Assembly (NCBI GenBank): GCA_945952225.1
Contig: CAMFHP010000029.1
Location: 1 to 64,000, forward strand
Length of the DNA: 64,000 nucleotides
Direction: 5' to 3'
Origin: an uncultured Myxococcaceae bacterium
GTDB taxonomy: Bacteria > Myxococcota_A > Polyangia > Polyangiales > Ga0077539
This document shows, piece after piece, positions 49,700 to 58,499 of the stretch. The notes beneath the pieces are model-generated. The model had not been told where the DNA came from, did not search any database, and saw nothing but the letters and a program-made list of their open reading frames with translations. Both the position numbers and the translations under genes were made by a program. Every line of letters starts with the position of its first letter. The stretch's first letter is position 1.

Positions 49700-51130
49700 T
49701 CAGGGCGTCGCGAGACGGAGCGCGCCGTTGGGGGCGCAGGTCCATCGCAGCAGCGTGTCGTGCACACGACCGACGAGGGCCTCGCCCGCCCACACGAGCT
49801 CCTCGGGCGCGTCGGTGACCGACGAGGGCCGCGGCAGGCGATCGACGTCGGCCCAGCGCGTCAGGTCGATGGACGTTCCCTCGTGCGTCGGGTCGAAGAC
49901 CACACCGTCTCGACCGCCGCGCGCCCATCGAACGCGCACCACGGGATGGCCCTCCACACAGCGGAGCGGCTGCGTGGTGATGCCCGGCAGCACGGGCATG
50001 CGGTACGCGTCGGAGAGCGCGGGCGTGCGCTGCGCGGGCGTCGGACCGTGCACCCAGACGCCCTCGGTGGCGGGCGCGTCGGGGTCCTCTTCGGCGTAGT
50101 GCGCGCGCAGGGCGAAGACGCCGTCACCCCAGGCCATCGCGACGTTGTCGTAGTGCCAGAGCGGCTCTTCGAAGGGCATCGTGACGGGCGTGGAATCCCA
50201 GGGCTCGGTGAAGGTGACGATCTTGAGTCCGATGTGCTCGTCGGGCACCACGTAGGCGATGCCGCCGGGCAGTCGCACGAAGCCCTGGGGCTCGCTCGAA
50301 GGGCAGAGCAGGGCCTCGCGGTGCGTGGTCACCGCGCCGTCGGGCGCGAGGTGCGAGAGCGTCCACGCGGGGCACGAGGCGCGTTCGGCGTGCTCCTCGT
50401 CGTCGCCGTGCAGACACGGGATGCGCTCGCCGGTGGCCACCACGAGCGCGCCGCCGTCGTCGCGCGCGAACACCCGCGCGAGGGGCGTGTGCCAGCCGTA
50501 GGGAATCTCCTCGTCGGACACGTAGGAGAAGTCGGCGAGCGTGCGCGGCGCATCGACCGTCGAGAGGTCGGCGTTGCCATGAAGCGCCGCCACGAGGTGC
50601 TCCTCGCGCGGTCCCTCGTCGCGGGCGCGGACGGTGTGCCAGGCGATCCACACGTGGGCGCCGCGCGCATCGGCGGAGACGTCGCGCACGGGGCCCGTGG
50701 TGCGTCGCAGGAGCTTCGGTTCGCCGAGGGCCACACCGCGTCGATCGAGGGTCGTGGCGATGAGCTCGCTCACGCGGCGTCCGTCGTGGTTCACCGCGCG
50801 CACGAGGAGGGCGCCGGTCGGTGTGGCGACCAGCGTGATGGGATCGTTGGCATCCGTGGGCGTGACGCGCGCGACGGTCGTGCGACGGGGCGTCGAGGCG
50901 TCGCGGGCGACGTAGCCGGGCGGAGGGTTCCAGCGCGGGAGCGTGACCACCGCGTCGACGGAGGAGGCATCCGCGGACGCATCGGGAGAGGCCACGGCGG
51001 ACGCATCGGGCGACACGGTGCGCACATCGACGGCGATGGTGTGCGAGGCGTCGGCGGGTGCCGGAGGGGGCGCGGTCGTGCGACGACACGAGAGCGCGAC
51101 GAGCGGCACCAGCAGGGCGTGAAGACGCAT
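49700..51130 (-). CDS. Lipoprotein, tandem paralogue copy 1 (476 aa)
   Basis: ATG 51130, signal MRLHALLVPLVALSC (lipobox ALSC), linker APPPAPADASHTIAVDVRTVSPDASA. The mature region has propeller-like strands (AHVWIAWHTVRARDEG, FVRLPGGIAYVV, NVAMAWGDGVFALRAH) and a C-terminus EELVWAGEALVGRVHDTLLRWTCAPNGALRLATP. It is strongly similar along its whole length to the next gene on the same strand, 1550 bases upstream, so this is a tandem duplicate. Function unknown. Confidence 0.85.
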   Translation of the reverse strand: MRLHALLVPLVALSCRRTTAPPPAPADASHTIAVDVRTVSPDASAVASPDASADASSVDAVVTLPRWNPPPGYVARDASTPRRTTVARVTPTDANDPITLVATPTGALLVRAVNHDGRRVSELIATTLDRRGVALGEPKLLRRTTGPVRDVSADARGAHVWIAWHTVRARDEGPREEHLVAALHGNADLSTVDAPRTLADFSYVSDEEIPYGWHTPLARVFARDDGGALVVATGERIPCLHGDDEEHAERASCPAWTLSHLAPDGAVTTHREALLCPSSEPQGFVRLPGGIAYVVPDEHIGLKIVTFTEPWDSTPVTMPFEEPLWHYDNVAMAWGDGVFALRAHYAEEDPDAPATEGVWVHGPTPAQRTPALSDAYRMPVLPGITTQPLRCVEGHPVVRVRWARGGRDGVVFDPTHEGTSIDLTRWADVDRLPRPSSVTDAPEELVWAGEALVGRVHDTLLRWTCAPNGALRLATP

Positions 51131-51188
51131 GGTGCGGGCGGTTGTACACCGCGCGCAGAGGGCGTTGCTGCGGGCTTCGTGCGGGCGG

Positions 51189-51224
51189 TCACGCACGGGT
51201 GTGTGCGGGCGCGCGGTCGACGAC
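51189..51224 (-). pseudogene. Relic of the flavin-reductase gene's C-terminus
   Basis: The reversed frame reads VVDRAPAHTRA then stop, against VVDGAIVRTRV then stop at the end of the intact flavin-reductase-like gene (52737 onward). The 60 bases between it and the copy-1 lipoprotein (51131-51188) also match 52681-52736 closely. The relic therefore marks where the duplicated block begins. Confidence 0.75.
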
Positions 51225-51267
51225 GTGGCGCGCGCGCAGGGCGCTCCGCTCGCCGATCGACGCGGGG

Positions 51268-52680
51268 TCAGGGCGTGGCGAGACGGAGCGCGCCGTTGGA
51301 GGCGCAGGTCCATCGAAGCAGCGTGGCGCCCACACGACCGACGAGGGCCTCACCGGCCCACACGATGTCGTAGGGGGCATCGGTGACGGTCGCAGGACGC
51401 GGCAGGCGATCGACGTCGGCCCAGCTCCCCAGGTCGATCGACGTGCCCTCGTGCGTCGGGTCGAAGACCATGCCCCCGCGAGGTCCGCCCTCCCACCCGA
51501 CGCGCACCACGGGATGCCCACCCACGCAGCGGAGCGGCCCGGTCACGACGCGCGGAGGCACGGGGACCATGCGCTGCGGATCAAGGTCCGGCATGCCTCG
51601 CAGTGCGGCGGGTCCGTGCATCCACACCCCCCAGCGGGCATCGTCGTTCCCCACGTCCTCCTCGTGCATGAGCAACGCGAGGACGCCATCGCTCCAGGCC
51701 ATCGAAACGACGTCGTACGACGGCACGCTGGGGTCGAAGGGCAGGTCGAAGTGCGTCGATCCCCACCCCAGGGTGGTGATCTCGGACTTGTCGTAGACGT
51801 CGCCATTGATCACCACGTAGCCGATCGCGTCGGGCAGTCGCACGAACGCGTGAGGCACCCCCGACGGGACCTCCATGGCCCCGCTCGACGTTTCGTCGAT
51901 GCGCGTGGGCGAGAGGTTCGAGATCCGATACGTGGCACACGGCCCCCACTCCGGGTTGTCATCTGAATTGTAGCGAAAGACCTGACACGTGGCGGGCGCG
52001 TCGTTGCTCAACACCATGGCCCGGCCGTCTTCGTGCGCGAGCACGTTTGCGAAGGCGTACGCCCAGGGGTAGCTGCTCGCCGCGTAGGACGAGTCGACGA
52101 GCGTGAGGGGCGCGTCGACCGTCGAGAGGTCGGCGTTGCCATGGATCGCCGCCACGATGTGCTCCCCGTGCGATTCGCCTTCTTGCACGCGGACCGTGTG
52201 CCACGCGATCCAGACGTGGGCGCCGCGCGCATCGGCCGAGAGCGCTTCGATGGGCCCCGTGGTGCGTCGCACGAGCTTCGGCTCACCGACGGGCAGTCCG
52301 CGTCGATCGAGCGGCGTGGCGACGATCTCGCTCACGCGCTGACCCGCGTGGTTCACCGCGCGCACGAAGAGGGCGCCGGTCGGCGTCGCGAGGAGCGTCA
52401 TGGGGTCGTTCGCGTCCGTGGGGCGCACGTGCGCGACGGTCGTGCGACGGGGCGTCGAGGCGTCGCGGGGCACGAAGCCGGGCGGAGGGCTCCGGCGCCG
52501 AACCGTGAGCACCGCTCCGTCTACCGACGCGTCGGACGCTGGGTGCGACGACGCATCGGCGAGCGGGGTTCGCGCATCGACGGCCACGGAACGGGCGGCG
52601 TCGGCGTGTGCAGACGGAGGAGGCGCCGCGCGACGACACGAGAGCGCGACGAGGGGTACGAGCAGGGTGTGGAGACGCAT
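51268..52680 (-). CDS. Lipoprotein, tandem paralogue copy 2 (470 aa)
   Basis: ATG 52680, signal MRLHTLLVPLVALSC, linker HADAARSVAVDARTPLADASSHPASDASVDG. The mature sequence follows copy 1 closely (STPRRTTVAHVRPTDANDP, ADLSTVDAPLTLVDSSY, GHPVVRVGWEGGPRGGMVFD, PTHEGTSIDLGSWADVDRLPRP), with the largest differences in the middle third. It lies 56 bases downstream of the intact flavin-reductase-like gene and may be in its transcript. Function unknown, probably a surface beta-rich protein. Confidence 0.87.
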   Translation of the reverse strand: MRLHTLLVPLVALSCRRAAPPPSAHADAARSVAVDARTPLADASSHPASDASVDGAVLTVRRRSPPPGFVPRDASTPRRTTVAHVRPTDANDPMTLLATPTGALFVRAVNHAGQRVSEIVATPLDRRGLPVGEPKLVRRTTGPIEALSADARGAHVWIAWHTVRVQEGESHGEHIVAAIHGNADLSTVDAPLTLVDSSYAASSYPWAYAFANVLAHEDGRAMVLSNDAPATCQVFRYNSDDNPEWGPCATYRISNLSPTRIDETSSGAMEVPSGVPHAFVRLPDAIGYVVINGDVYDKSEITTLGWGSTHFDLPFDPSVPSYDVVSMAWSDGVLALLMHEEDVGNDDARWGVWMHGPAALRGMPDLDPQRMVPVPPRVVTGPLRCVGGHPVVRVGWEGGPRGGMVFDPTHEGTSIDLGSWADVDRLPRPATVTDAPYDIVWAGEALVGRVGATLLRWTCASNGALRLATP

Positions 52681-52736
52681 GATGCGGGCGGTTGTACACC
52701 GCGCGGAGGGCGTTGCTGCGGGCTTCGCGCGGAGGG

Positions 52737-53297
52737 TCACACCCGGGTGCGCACGATGGCGCCGTCGACGACATACACGCCGCCTGCGACGTGGTGCACG
52801 GTGCGCAGCGCGTCGGGGATCGCGTCACGGAGGCGTCCGTCGGTGAACACACGGTCGTCGACCCACGCGGCGGTGCCCTCGACGACGAAGAGGTCGTAGC
52901 GCGCGGCGAGGTCGGGCTCGTCGAGCACGCGGGCGGCCATCCACGCGACGCATCCGTCGACGAGGGGCGCGGCCACGCCGGGCTCGCGCAGCCGTGCGAT
53001 TCCGAAGGTGGACCACTTGTCGGTGTCGCGGCCCGAGGTGCTCCCGACACCTTCGATCAGGTCGAGCATCGAGACCGTGGGCACCTGCACCACGAGCTCG
53101 CGCGAGGCCTCGACGAGGGAGCGCGTGTGCGTGTCGGCGGCGATCACCACGCTGAGCTTCGGCGGGTCGAAATCGAGGGGCGTGACCCACGCGGCGGCCA
53201 TCACGTTCTCGACGCCGTCGTGGGCCGCGGAGATCAGGGTCACGGGGCCGTGGTTGAAGGGCCGCCACGCCTTCGCGAGCGGAATGGGAACGCGCAT
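52737..53297 (-). CDS. Flavin-reductase-like (FMN-binding split-barrel) protein
   Basis: ATG 53297 (MRVPIPLAKAWRPFNHGP) is preferred over an upstream start at 53336. The pattern VTLISAAHDGVENVMAAAWVTPLDFDPPKLSVVIAADTHTRSLVEASRELVVQVPTV is the flavin reductase-like domain (N-M-x-A-A-W, P-P-x-L, T-x-x-S-L). It probably binds FMN and reduces flavin or serves as an oxidoreductase of unknown substrate. The protein lacks the extra domain of two-component monooxygenase partners. Divergent from an alpha/beta hydrolase across 66 bases. Confidence 0.88.
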   Translation of the reverse strand: MRVPIPLAKAWRPFNHGPVTLISAAHDGVENVMAAAWVTPLDFDPPKLSVVIAADTHTRSLVEASRELVVQVPTVSMLDLIEGVGSTSGRDTDKWSTFGIARLREPGVAAPLVDGCVAWMAARVLDEPDLAARYDLFVVEGTAAWVDDRVFTDGRLRDAIPDALRTVHHVAGGVYVVDGAIVRTRV

Positions 53298-53363
53298 GGC
53301 CGCGGAGCCTCGCACACCGTACGGGCCCCACAACACCGCGACGATGCACTACCGTCGCGCCCC

Positions 53364-54272
53364 GTGAGCTCCACCGACCTGCGCGCGCTGCGCACCCGCG
53401 ACGGACACACCCTCCACGTGCACACGCTCGGACGCGGCCCCGCGGTGGTGCTGCTCCACGGCTTCGCGATGCACGGCGCCCAGTGGATCCCGCTCGTGGC
53501 GCCGCTCGCGGGGTCGTTCCGTTTTGTGCTTCCCGATCTGCGGGGCTTCGGGCGCTCGCACCACGTTCCCTTCACGAAGCGCGACGCGGTCGCCCAGCTC
53601 GCCGACGACGTCGAAGATCTCCTCGCGCAGCTTGGCGACGACCGCGTGCACGTGGGCGGTCTCTCCATGGGCGCGCTCACGGGACTCGCCCTCGCCCAAC
53701 GCGGCGCACTCACGAACGCGCGGAGCTACACGCACATCGACCAGGCGCCGCGCATTCACAACGGCGACGGCTGGCGCTGGGGACTCTTCGGCGACGCGCA
53801 GCCCGCGCGCTTCGACGAACTCCGCACGCTGCTCGACGAGGCCACGGCGCTCCGTGATGTGCCCTTCGACCATCTCCCCGAGCAGTTTTCGAAGCGCGTC
53901 CGCGGCGCCTTCGGGCGCTTCTTTCAGACCGCCGTGCGCCCCGCGTGGATGAAGCGCGGCGCGGGCCTCGTGGCCAATCCCATCGTCGCCCGACGTGTGC
54001 TCCCGCTGGCCCACTGGGGCGTGTACATGGACGTGCTCCGCGCCTACCTCGACGAGCGCCACGACTTTCGCGACGCCCTCGTGAACGTGCGCGCGCCCGT
54101 CACCGTGATGGTGGGCGAGGCCTCGGAGATGTACCCCGCGGAGGGCCAGCTCGCGCTCGCACGCACGGTCTCGCACGCCCGCACGGTGCGCTTTCCGCGC
54201 GTGGGTCACGCGGTGCCGTGGGAGGCGCCGGTGGGCTTCGTGCGGGCGCTCCACGGCGCGCTGCGCGGGTGA
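53364..54272 (+). CDS. Alpha/beta hydrolase
   Basis: A 302-residue hydrolase from GTG 53364. It has the oxyanion motif VVLLHGFAMHGAQWIPLV, LPDLRGFGRSHHVPF, nucleophile elbow VHVGGLSMGALTGLALAQ, acid region VTVMVGEASEMYPAEGQ and the His in RFPRVGHAVPWEAPVGF. No signal peptide. The family covers esterases, lipases and haloperoxidase-like enzymes; substrate unclear. Convergent with the beta-helix gene at a 3-base gap. Confidence 0.92.
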   Translation: MSSTDLRALRTRDGHTLHVHTLGRGPAVVLLHGFAMHGAQWIPLVAPLAGSFRFVLPDLRGFGRSHHVPFTKRDAVAQLADDVEDLLAQLGDDRVHVGGLSMGALTGLALAQRGALTNARSYTHIDQAPRIHNGDGWRWGLFGDAQPARFDELRTLLDEATALRDVPFDHLPEQFSKRVRGAFGRFFQTAVRPAWMKRGAGLVANPIVARRVLPLAHWGVYMDVLRAYLDERHDFRDALVNVRAPVTVMVGEASEMYPAEGQLALARTVSHARTVRFPRVGHAVPWEAPVGFVRALHGALRG

Positions 54273-54275
54273 CGT

Positions 54276-56618
54276 TCAGGGCAGGCGATCGCGCACGGTC
54301 GCATCGGTGACCGAAGGGCCCGCGACGCGGTCGAGGTGCAGGCGCATCGCGCGTGGTGGAGCAGCCCCCACGTCGACGCCGAGGGTCATCACGTCGACGA
54401 ACACCGCGTCGCCGAGCGTGAGCGCGCCACCGGGATCGCCCGCGAGCACGAAGCCCATGGGGCTCCGACCGAGGCGCGCGCGGGTGAGCTCGATGACGCC
54501 CGACGACGACGCGCCGAGAATCCGTGGACGCATGGGGTCGTCGCTCGCGCCCACGGTGCTGAGGTAGAAGCCGCGCGACACGCCGCGGGTCACGCCGTCG
54601 ATCCACACGTCGGTGAGCCGCGCGGTGGCCCCGCGACGCGCGCCGTCGGCGAGGATGCCCACGCCGGGCGCGTCGACGAGCGCGAGGGTGTCGCCGTCGA
54701 CGGTGCCCGCCGCGGCCGCCGCGATGCCGAGCCCCACACCGCGCGCGCTCTCGCGTCCGTGCTGCGCGATCACCTGATGCACGCTCACGCGCGTGTTCGC
54801 TTCAGCGGCGGCGATGGCGCCCTCCTCCCATCCGTCGAGGAGCACGTGGTCGAGACGCACGGTGCAGTTCGCGTACGCGAGCACCGCCGCGGAGAAGGGA
54901 TCGCGCGACGCCCGCGTGTCGAAGATCGCCGTGTCGACGAGCGTGATCGTCGAGCCGTTGTAGGCCATCGCGCCCGCGTTGAACGACCCGCGGAGCGTGG
55001 CCCGATGGGCGGTGAGCGTTCCACCCCACTGGGCGGTGAGCGCGCGTCCGCCGGTGCCCACGCCGCGCGCCCGCGTGTCGCGCACCACCACGTCGTGGAG
55101 CTCGACGTGCGTGCGCGGACAGAACGATCCGACGCCCGCGTTGCGCGTGTGCTCGATGAGCACGTCGCGGAGCTCGACGCGGGGACCGGCCGATGCGTAG
55201 AGGCCCTTGCCCTCGCTGGTGTACGGGCCGTTGATGGCGTCACGGATCACCGACTCCGTGAGCGAGAAGCGCGTGTTCGCATGGAGCGCGAACACGCCCG
55301 TGTCGTCGAAGCCTTCGATCACCACATGACGGCCCACAAACCCCGCACCGAAGGTGAGGAGCACCCCGTTGCTCCACTCCGACGCGCGCAGCGGTTCGGG
55401 GAGCGCCTCGGGGTCGGGACACTGTCCGGGGTCGACGGTCGGCGCGCCGGGCTCGGCCTCGGTCGCCCGATGGCGCACGTTGCGAATCACCACGTCGGTC
55501 GCGCGAATCGACGCGCGCTCCTCGCCGGTGACCCCCGTGGAATCCACGTCGTCGATGAGCACCCGCGTGAGCGTCACGTCGGCGTTGTGCGCAGCCCGCA
55601 CGCCCGCGGCGCGAACGTGCGACGACCCGACGACCCCGCGCACGACCACATCGTCGAGCGTGGCCCGCGCATCGTCGACCTCGACGCCCGCGCGCAGCGA
55701 GCCCTCGACGGTCACGTCGCGCAGCGTGAGCGAGGCCCCGCGACGCGCGACCACGCCCGCATCGCCCTCGCGCACGGTGACGTTGGCGAGCGTGAGCGCG
55801 ACGCCGTTCACGTCGACGACGGGCGATCCCGCGGCGCCCCGCAAGGTCGTGCGCGATGGGCACACGCCGACGATCGACACGGCGCGCGTCACGCGCAACG
55901 GCGCCTGCCACACACCCGCCGAGAGCAACACCGTGGCCCCCTCGGGCGCATGGTCGAGCGCGTCGTCGAGGCGCGCGTAGGGATGGGCCCGCGTGCCGTC
56001 GGGATGGTCGTCGGACGAGCCCGCGAGCACGTACACCGCGGGTCCGTCGACCGTCGCGAAGGGCGCGTCGGTGCAGCGCGCATCGCCGCCCACGCAGAGG
56101 TGCTCCACACGGGTCGCGCCGCGCGCGCAGGCGACGCGTGGATCGGGCTCGCACGCGCCATCGCCCGCATCGCGCCATCCGTCGGCGCAACGAGCATGGG
56201 AGGGACGCAGGGCCCATCCGCCGAGCACCGCACCATCGGGCGCGCGAAAGAAGGGCGTCGGCGCGTCGTCGTCGTCGGTCGCCACACGCGGGCGCGCCGG
56301 ACACACCGTCGCCGCCGCGGGATCGGCGCAGAGCAGCACCGCGGGACCACACCCGCCCGACGGATGCCAGACCCACTCGGGCGGACACGTCCACGGCGTG
56401 GGAGTTGCCGTCTCGACGGCGCGTCGCTGGAGCACGACGCCCTCGCGCGGACCACAAGCGCTCAGGGCTGTGAGCGCGACGAGGCCCACCCCACCCGCAA
56501 CGCCACGAGGCCCGCGAGCCCCACGAAGCCAAGCTGCGCGCAGCCCGATGTGCAGCCCGTCGCATCGGTCGCCGTGCGCGCGTCGCCCGACACGCCCAGT
56601 CCGGGAAGTACCCACCAT
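54276..56618 (-). CDS. Right-handed parallel beta-helix lipoprotein
   Basis: About 780 residues from ATG 56618 with a basic n-region and hydrophobic core GVGLVALTALSAC; a GTG at 56489 would give a very short signal. A Cys-rich head (CPPEWVWHPSGGCGPAVLLCAD, CADGWRDAGDGACEPD) precedes the DUF1565-type start of a beta-helix, AVYVLAGSSDDHPDGTRAHPYARLDDAL. Then come some 16-20 coils with repeated V-x-V-R-x-x-x-x-G patterns (LTLANVTVREGDAGVV, ATLDDVVVRGVVG, VELRDVLIEHTRNAGVGS). Typical of pectate-lyase-fold surface proteins. No catalytic Asp cluster is recognised. Last gene of the sigma-factor operon; the start overlaps the upstream gene by about 150 bases if ATG 56618 is used. Confidence 0.8.
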   Translation of the reverse strand: MVGTSRTGRVGRRAHGDRCDGLHIGLRAAWLRGARGPRGVAGGVGLVALTALSACGPREGVVLQRRAVETATPTPWTCPPEWVWHPSGGCGPAVLLCADPAAATVCPARPRVATDDDDAPTPFFRAPDGAVLGGWALRPSHARCADGWRDAGDGACEPDPRVACARGATRVEHLCVGGDARCTDAPFATVDGPAVYVLAGSSDDHPDGTRAHPYARLDDALDHAPEGATVLLSAGVWQAPLRVTRAVSIVGVCPSRTTLRGAAGSPVVDVNGVALTLANVTVREGDAGVVARRGASLTLRDVTVEGSLRAGVEVDDARATLDDVVVRGVVGSSHVRAAGVRAAHNADVTLTRVLIDDVDSTGVTGEERASIRATDVVIRNVRHRATEAEPGAPTVDPGQCPDPEALPEPLRASEWSNGVLLTFGAGFVGRHVVIEGFDDTGVFALHANTRFSLTESVIRDAINGPYTSEGKGLYASAGPRVELRDVLIEHTRNAGVGSFCPRTHVELHDVVVRDTRARGVGTGGRALTAQWGGTLTAHRATLRGSFNAGAMAYNGSTITLVDTAIFDTRASRDPFSAAVLAYANCTVRLDHVLLDGWEEGAIAAAEANTRVSVHQVIAQHGRESARGVGLGIAAAAAGTVDGDTLALVDAPGVGILADGARRGATARLTDVWIDGVTRGVSRGFYLSTVGASDDPMRPRILGASSSGVIELTRARLGRSPMGFVLAGDPGGALTLGDAVFVDVMTLGVDVGAAPPRAMRLHLDRVAGPSVTDATVRDRLP

Positions 56619-57541
56619 GCGTCGAAGCCTACACCGACGCGCAGACGCCCCGACAACACCGAGAGTCCGAGATGAAGCGCAGGGCCCGCGCTCCACGCGC
56701 CGAGGTCCGCACCGGACTGCGCGCGCGCGTCGGCGATGGCCGTGATGCGCACGAAGACCGCGCGCAGGCCGAGGTCTCCCTCGATGCGAAGTTGGGGCGC
56801 GATCCGCAGGCCCGCCCCCACCGCGAGCGTGGCGCCCGCGGCGTGGAGGTGCATCGCACCGAGCCCCGACACCTCGCGTGCGGCGAGCTCGGCGTGCACC
56901 GCGCCGCGAAGGTGCCAGGGGCCCGTCACCGTGCTCGTGAGCCGCGTGTCGAGGGAGAGCGAGGTCCACGCCGTGTCGGTCGTCGGCGCGAGGCCCACGC
57001 CCAGCGAGAGGCCGTGCTCCCACATCGCGCGCGGTGCTGAAAACAAGGGCGTTGCGCGAAGGGGTGCCACCCGACCGGGCTCACGGTCGTCGCGTTGTGG
57101 AGGCGTGTGCTCGGGCTCGACGACGGCGCCGTCCGCCGCCCACCAGGGCTCCGGCGCCACGGGCTCTACCGGCGTCACCGGCGCGATCACCGGGTGCACC
57201 CGACGGAGCGACGGACGCCCACACGACACACCCCCGGTGCGATCACCCGTGAGTGCGCGCAACACGGGCGGTAGGAGCAACGATTCGACGTCGTACTCGC
57301 TCGGTGGCGCGAGCCCCGCGCGGGAGCTCGTCTCGCACACGCGGAGCCCATCGCGGGAGGCCCGCACACGCACGCGCCCAGCCTCGCAGCGCACGTCGAG
57401 GCGCGTGTGAGACGGCGACGCGCGCACCACGGGAGAGCCCGCAAAGAAGGCCGTCCACGTCGATGGACATCCCCGCACCGACGGGGGCGCAGCGCCCCCC
57501 TGCGCCCACGCCCCCGCCGGAACGAGCATCACCCCCACCAC
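56462..57541 (-). CDS. Secreted outer-membrane-like protein of the sigma/FecR operon
   Basis: Start taken at GTG 57541 (signal VGVMLVPAGAWAQ, with an AWA-Q cleavage site). The 359-residue protein has a Cys-containing N-terminal domain (RGCPSTWTAFFAGS, RLDVRCEAGRVRVRAS, LRVCETSSRAGLAPPSEYDVESLLLPPVL), a Pro-rich linker (VIAPVTPVEPVAPEP) and a C-terminal series of alternating strands (LSLGVGLAPTTDTAWTSLSLDTRL, GAVHAELAAREVSGLGAMHLHAAGATLAVGAGLRI, GLSVLSGRLRVGVGFDAWWVLPG) that looks like a beta-barrel. It lies 40 bases downstream of the anti-sigma gene and may be exported to the outer membrane. Confidence 0.78.
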   Translation of the reverse strand: MVGVMLVPAGAWAQGGAAPPSVRGCPSTWTAFFAGSPVVRASPSHTRLDVRCEAGRVRVRASRDGLRVCETSSRAGLAPPSEYDVESLLLPPVLRALTGDRTGGVSCGRPSLRRVHPVIAPVTPVEPVAPEPWWAADGAVVEPEHTPPQRDDREPGRVAPLRATPLFSAPRAMWEHGLSLGVGLAPTTDTAWTSLSLDTRLTSTVTGPWHLRGAVHAELAAREVSGLGAMHLHAAGATLAVGAGLRIAPQLRIEGDLGLRAVFVRITAIADARAQSGADLGAWSAGPALHLGLSVLSGRLRVGVGFDAWWVLPGLGVSGDARTATDATGCTSGCAQLGFVGLAGLVALRVGWASSRSQP

Positions 57542-57581
57542 CCACCGGACGACTGTGTTCCCCAAAGGTCCGGCGTCCCCT

Positions 57582-58496
57582 CTAGCGTCCTGCGTCGTGC
57601 GCGCGCTCGGCGGCGGCCCGGCACACCGCCTCGACGTCGCCCACGAGGTGCGCGTCGCGCTGCTGCGCCTCACGGAGCGCGCGCGTCCCCTCGCCCACGT
57701 CGCCCATCGCGCACCGCGCACGACCGAGCATCCACCGCGCGTGCGGCGCCGACGGATGCGTCGGATGCCTTGCCACGAGCGCCTCGACGGCCGCGACGAG
57801 CGAGACACGCGAGGCCGCACGGTCGTCTCCCTCGAAGCGCTGCGCCATGCGGTAGAGCGCCAGCGCCGCATCGCCCGTGTCGTCGCAGCGCGCAGGAAAC
57901 TCCGCCACGTCACCCGCCCCGAGCACCGCGTACGACAGACGCGCGCCGCGATGACACGTCGCCTGCACCACGCCCTCGCGCACGGTGACCCGCGCACGCG
58001 TCGCGGTGACCTCGACGACGAAGCGCGTGCCGAGCGGTTCGAGGTCGACATCGAGCGACGGGATGCGCACGCGGTAGCCCTGGTCGGCGCGGTGATGGCC
58101 CGAGAACTCCACGGTGCCTTCGTGCACGAGGGCCACACGTCCGCCGTCGTCGTCGCGCGCGTCCATGCGTCCGCCGGGCGACACGACCTGCGCGGCCCAC
58201 GCGGGCGCGGCCGGTGCGGTCTCGCGCGGCGCGGTGTGATGGGCCATCGCGGGCGCCTGGCGGTCGAGCACGGCGCGACGGATCACCAGCGCGACCCCCG
58301 CGGCCGCGGCGAGCCCCACGGCGAGGAGGACCCGTGTGCGACGGGCGTTCGCGGCGGCGCGACGGGTGCTCGCGTTGGCGGCGAGCATCGAGCGAAACTG
58401 CGCGTCCATCGCGGCGAGGTCTTCGTCGGTGGGCGCGGCGCGGTGCCAGGCGCGGTCGAGCGCGGTGCGAATGGGATCGTCACGGTCGTCGGCCAT
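57582..58496 (-). CDS. FecR-like anti-sigma factor with TPR-like tail
   Basis: A 304-residue membrane protein. The cytoplasmic N-terminus (DRDDPIRTALDRAWHRAAPTDEDL) would bind the sigma factor; the membrane helix is VLLAVGLAAAAGVALVI near residue 60. The outer part has the FecR pattern ALVHEGTVEFSGHHRADQGYRVRIPS, DLEPLGTRFVVEVTATRARVTVREGVV and LGAGDVAEF. A C-terminal TPR-like helical region (SLVAAVEALVARHPTHPSAPHARWMLGRA) replaces the usual STN partner contact. Starts 3 bases after the sigma stop. No TonB receptor gene is adjacent, so the trigger may be a different surface protein. Confidence 0.9.
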   Translation of the reverse strand: MADDRDDPIRTALDRAWHRAAPTDEDLAAMDAQFRSMLAANASTRRAAANARRTRVLLAVGLAAAAGVALVIRRAVLDRQAPAMAHHTAPRETAPAAPAWAAQVVSPGGRMDARDDDGGRVALVHEGTVEFSGHHRADQGYRVRIPSLDVDLEPLGTRFVVEVTATRARVTVREGVVQATCHRGARLSYAVLGAGDVAEFPARCDDTGDAALALYRMAQRFEGDDRAASRVSLVAAVEALVARHPTHPSAPHARWMLGRARCAMGDVGEGTRALREAQQRDAHLVGDVEAVCRAAAERAHDAGR

Positions 58497-58499
58497 GGC

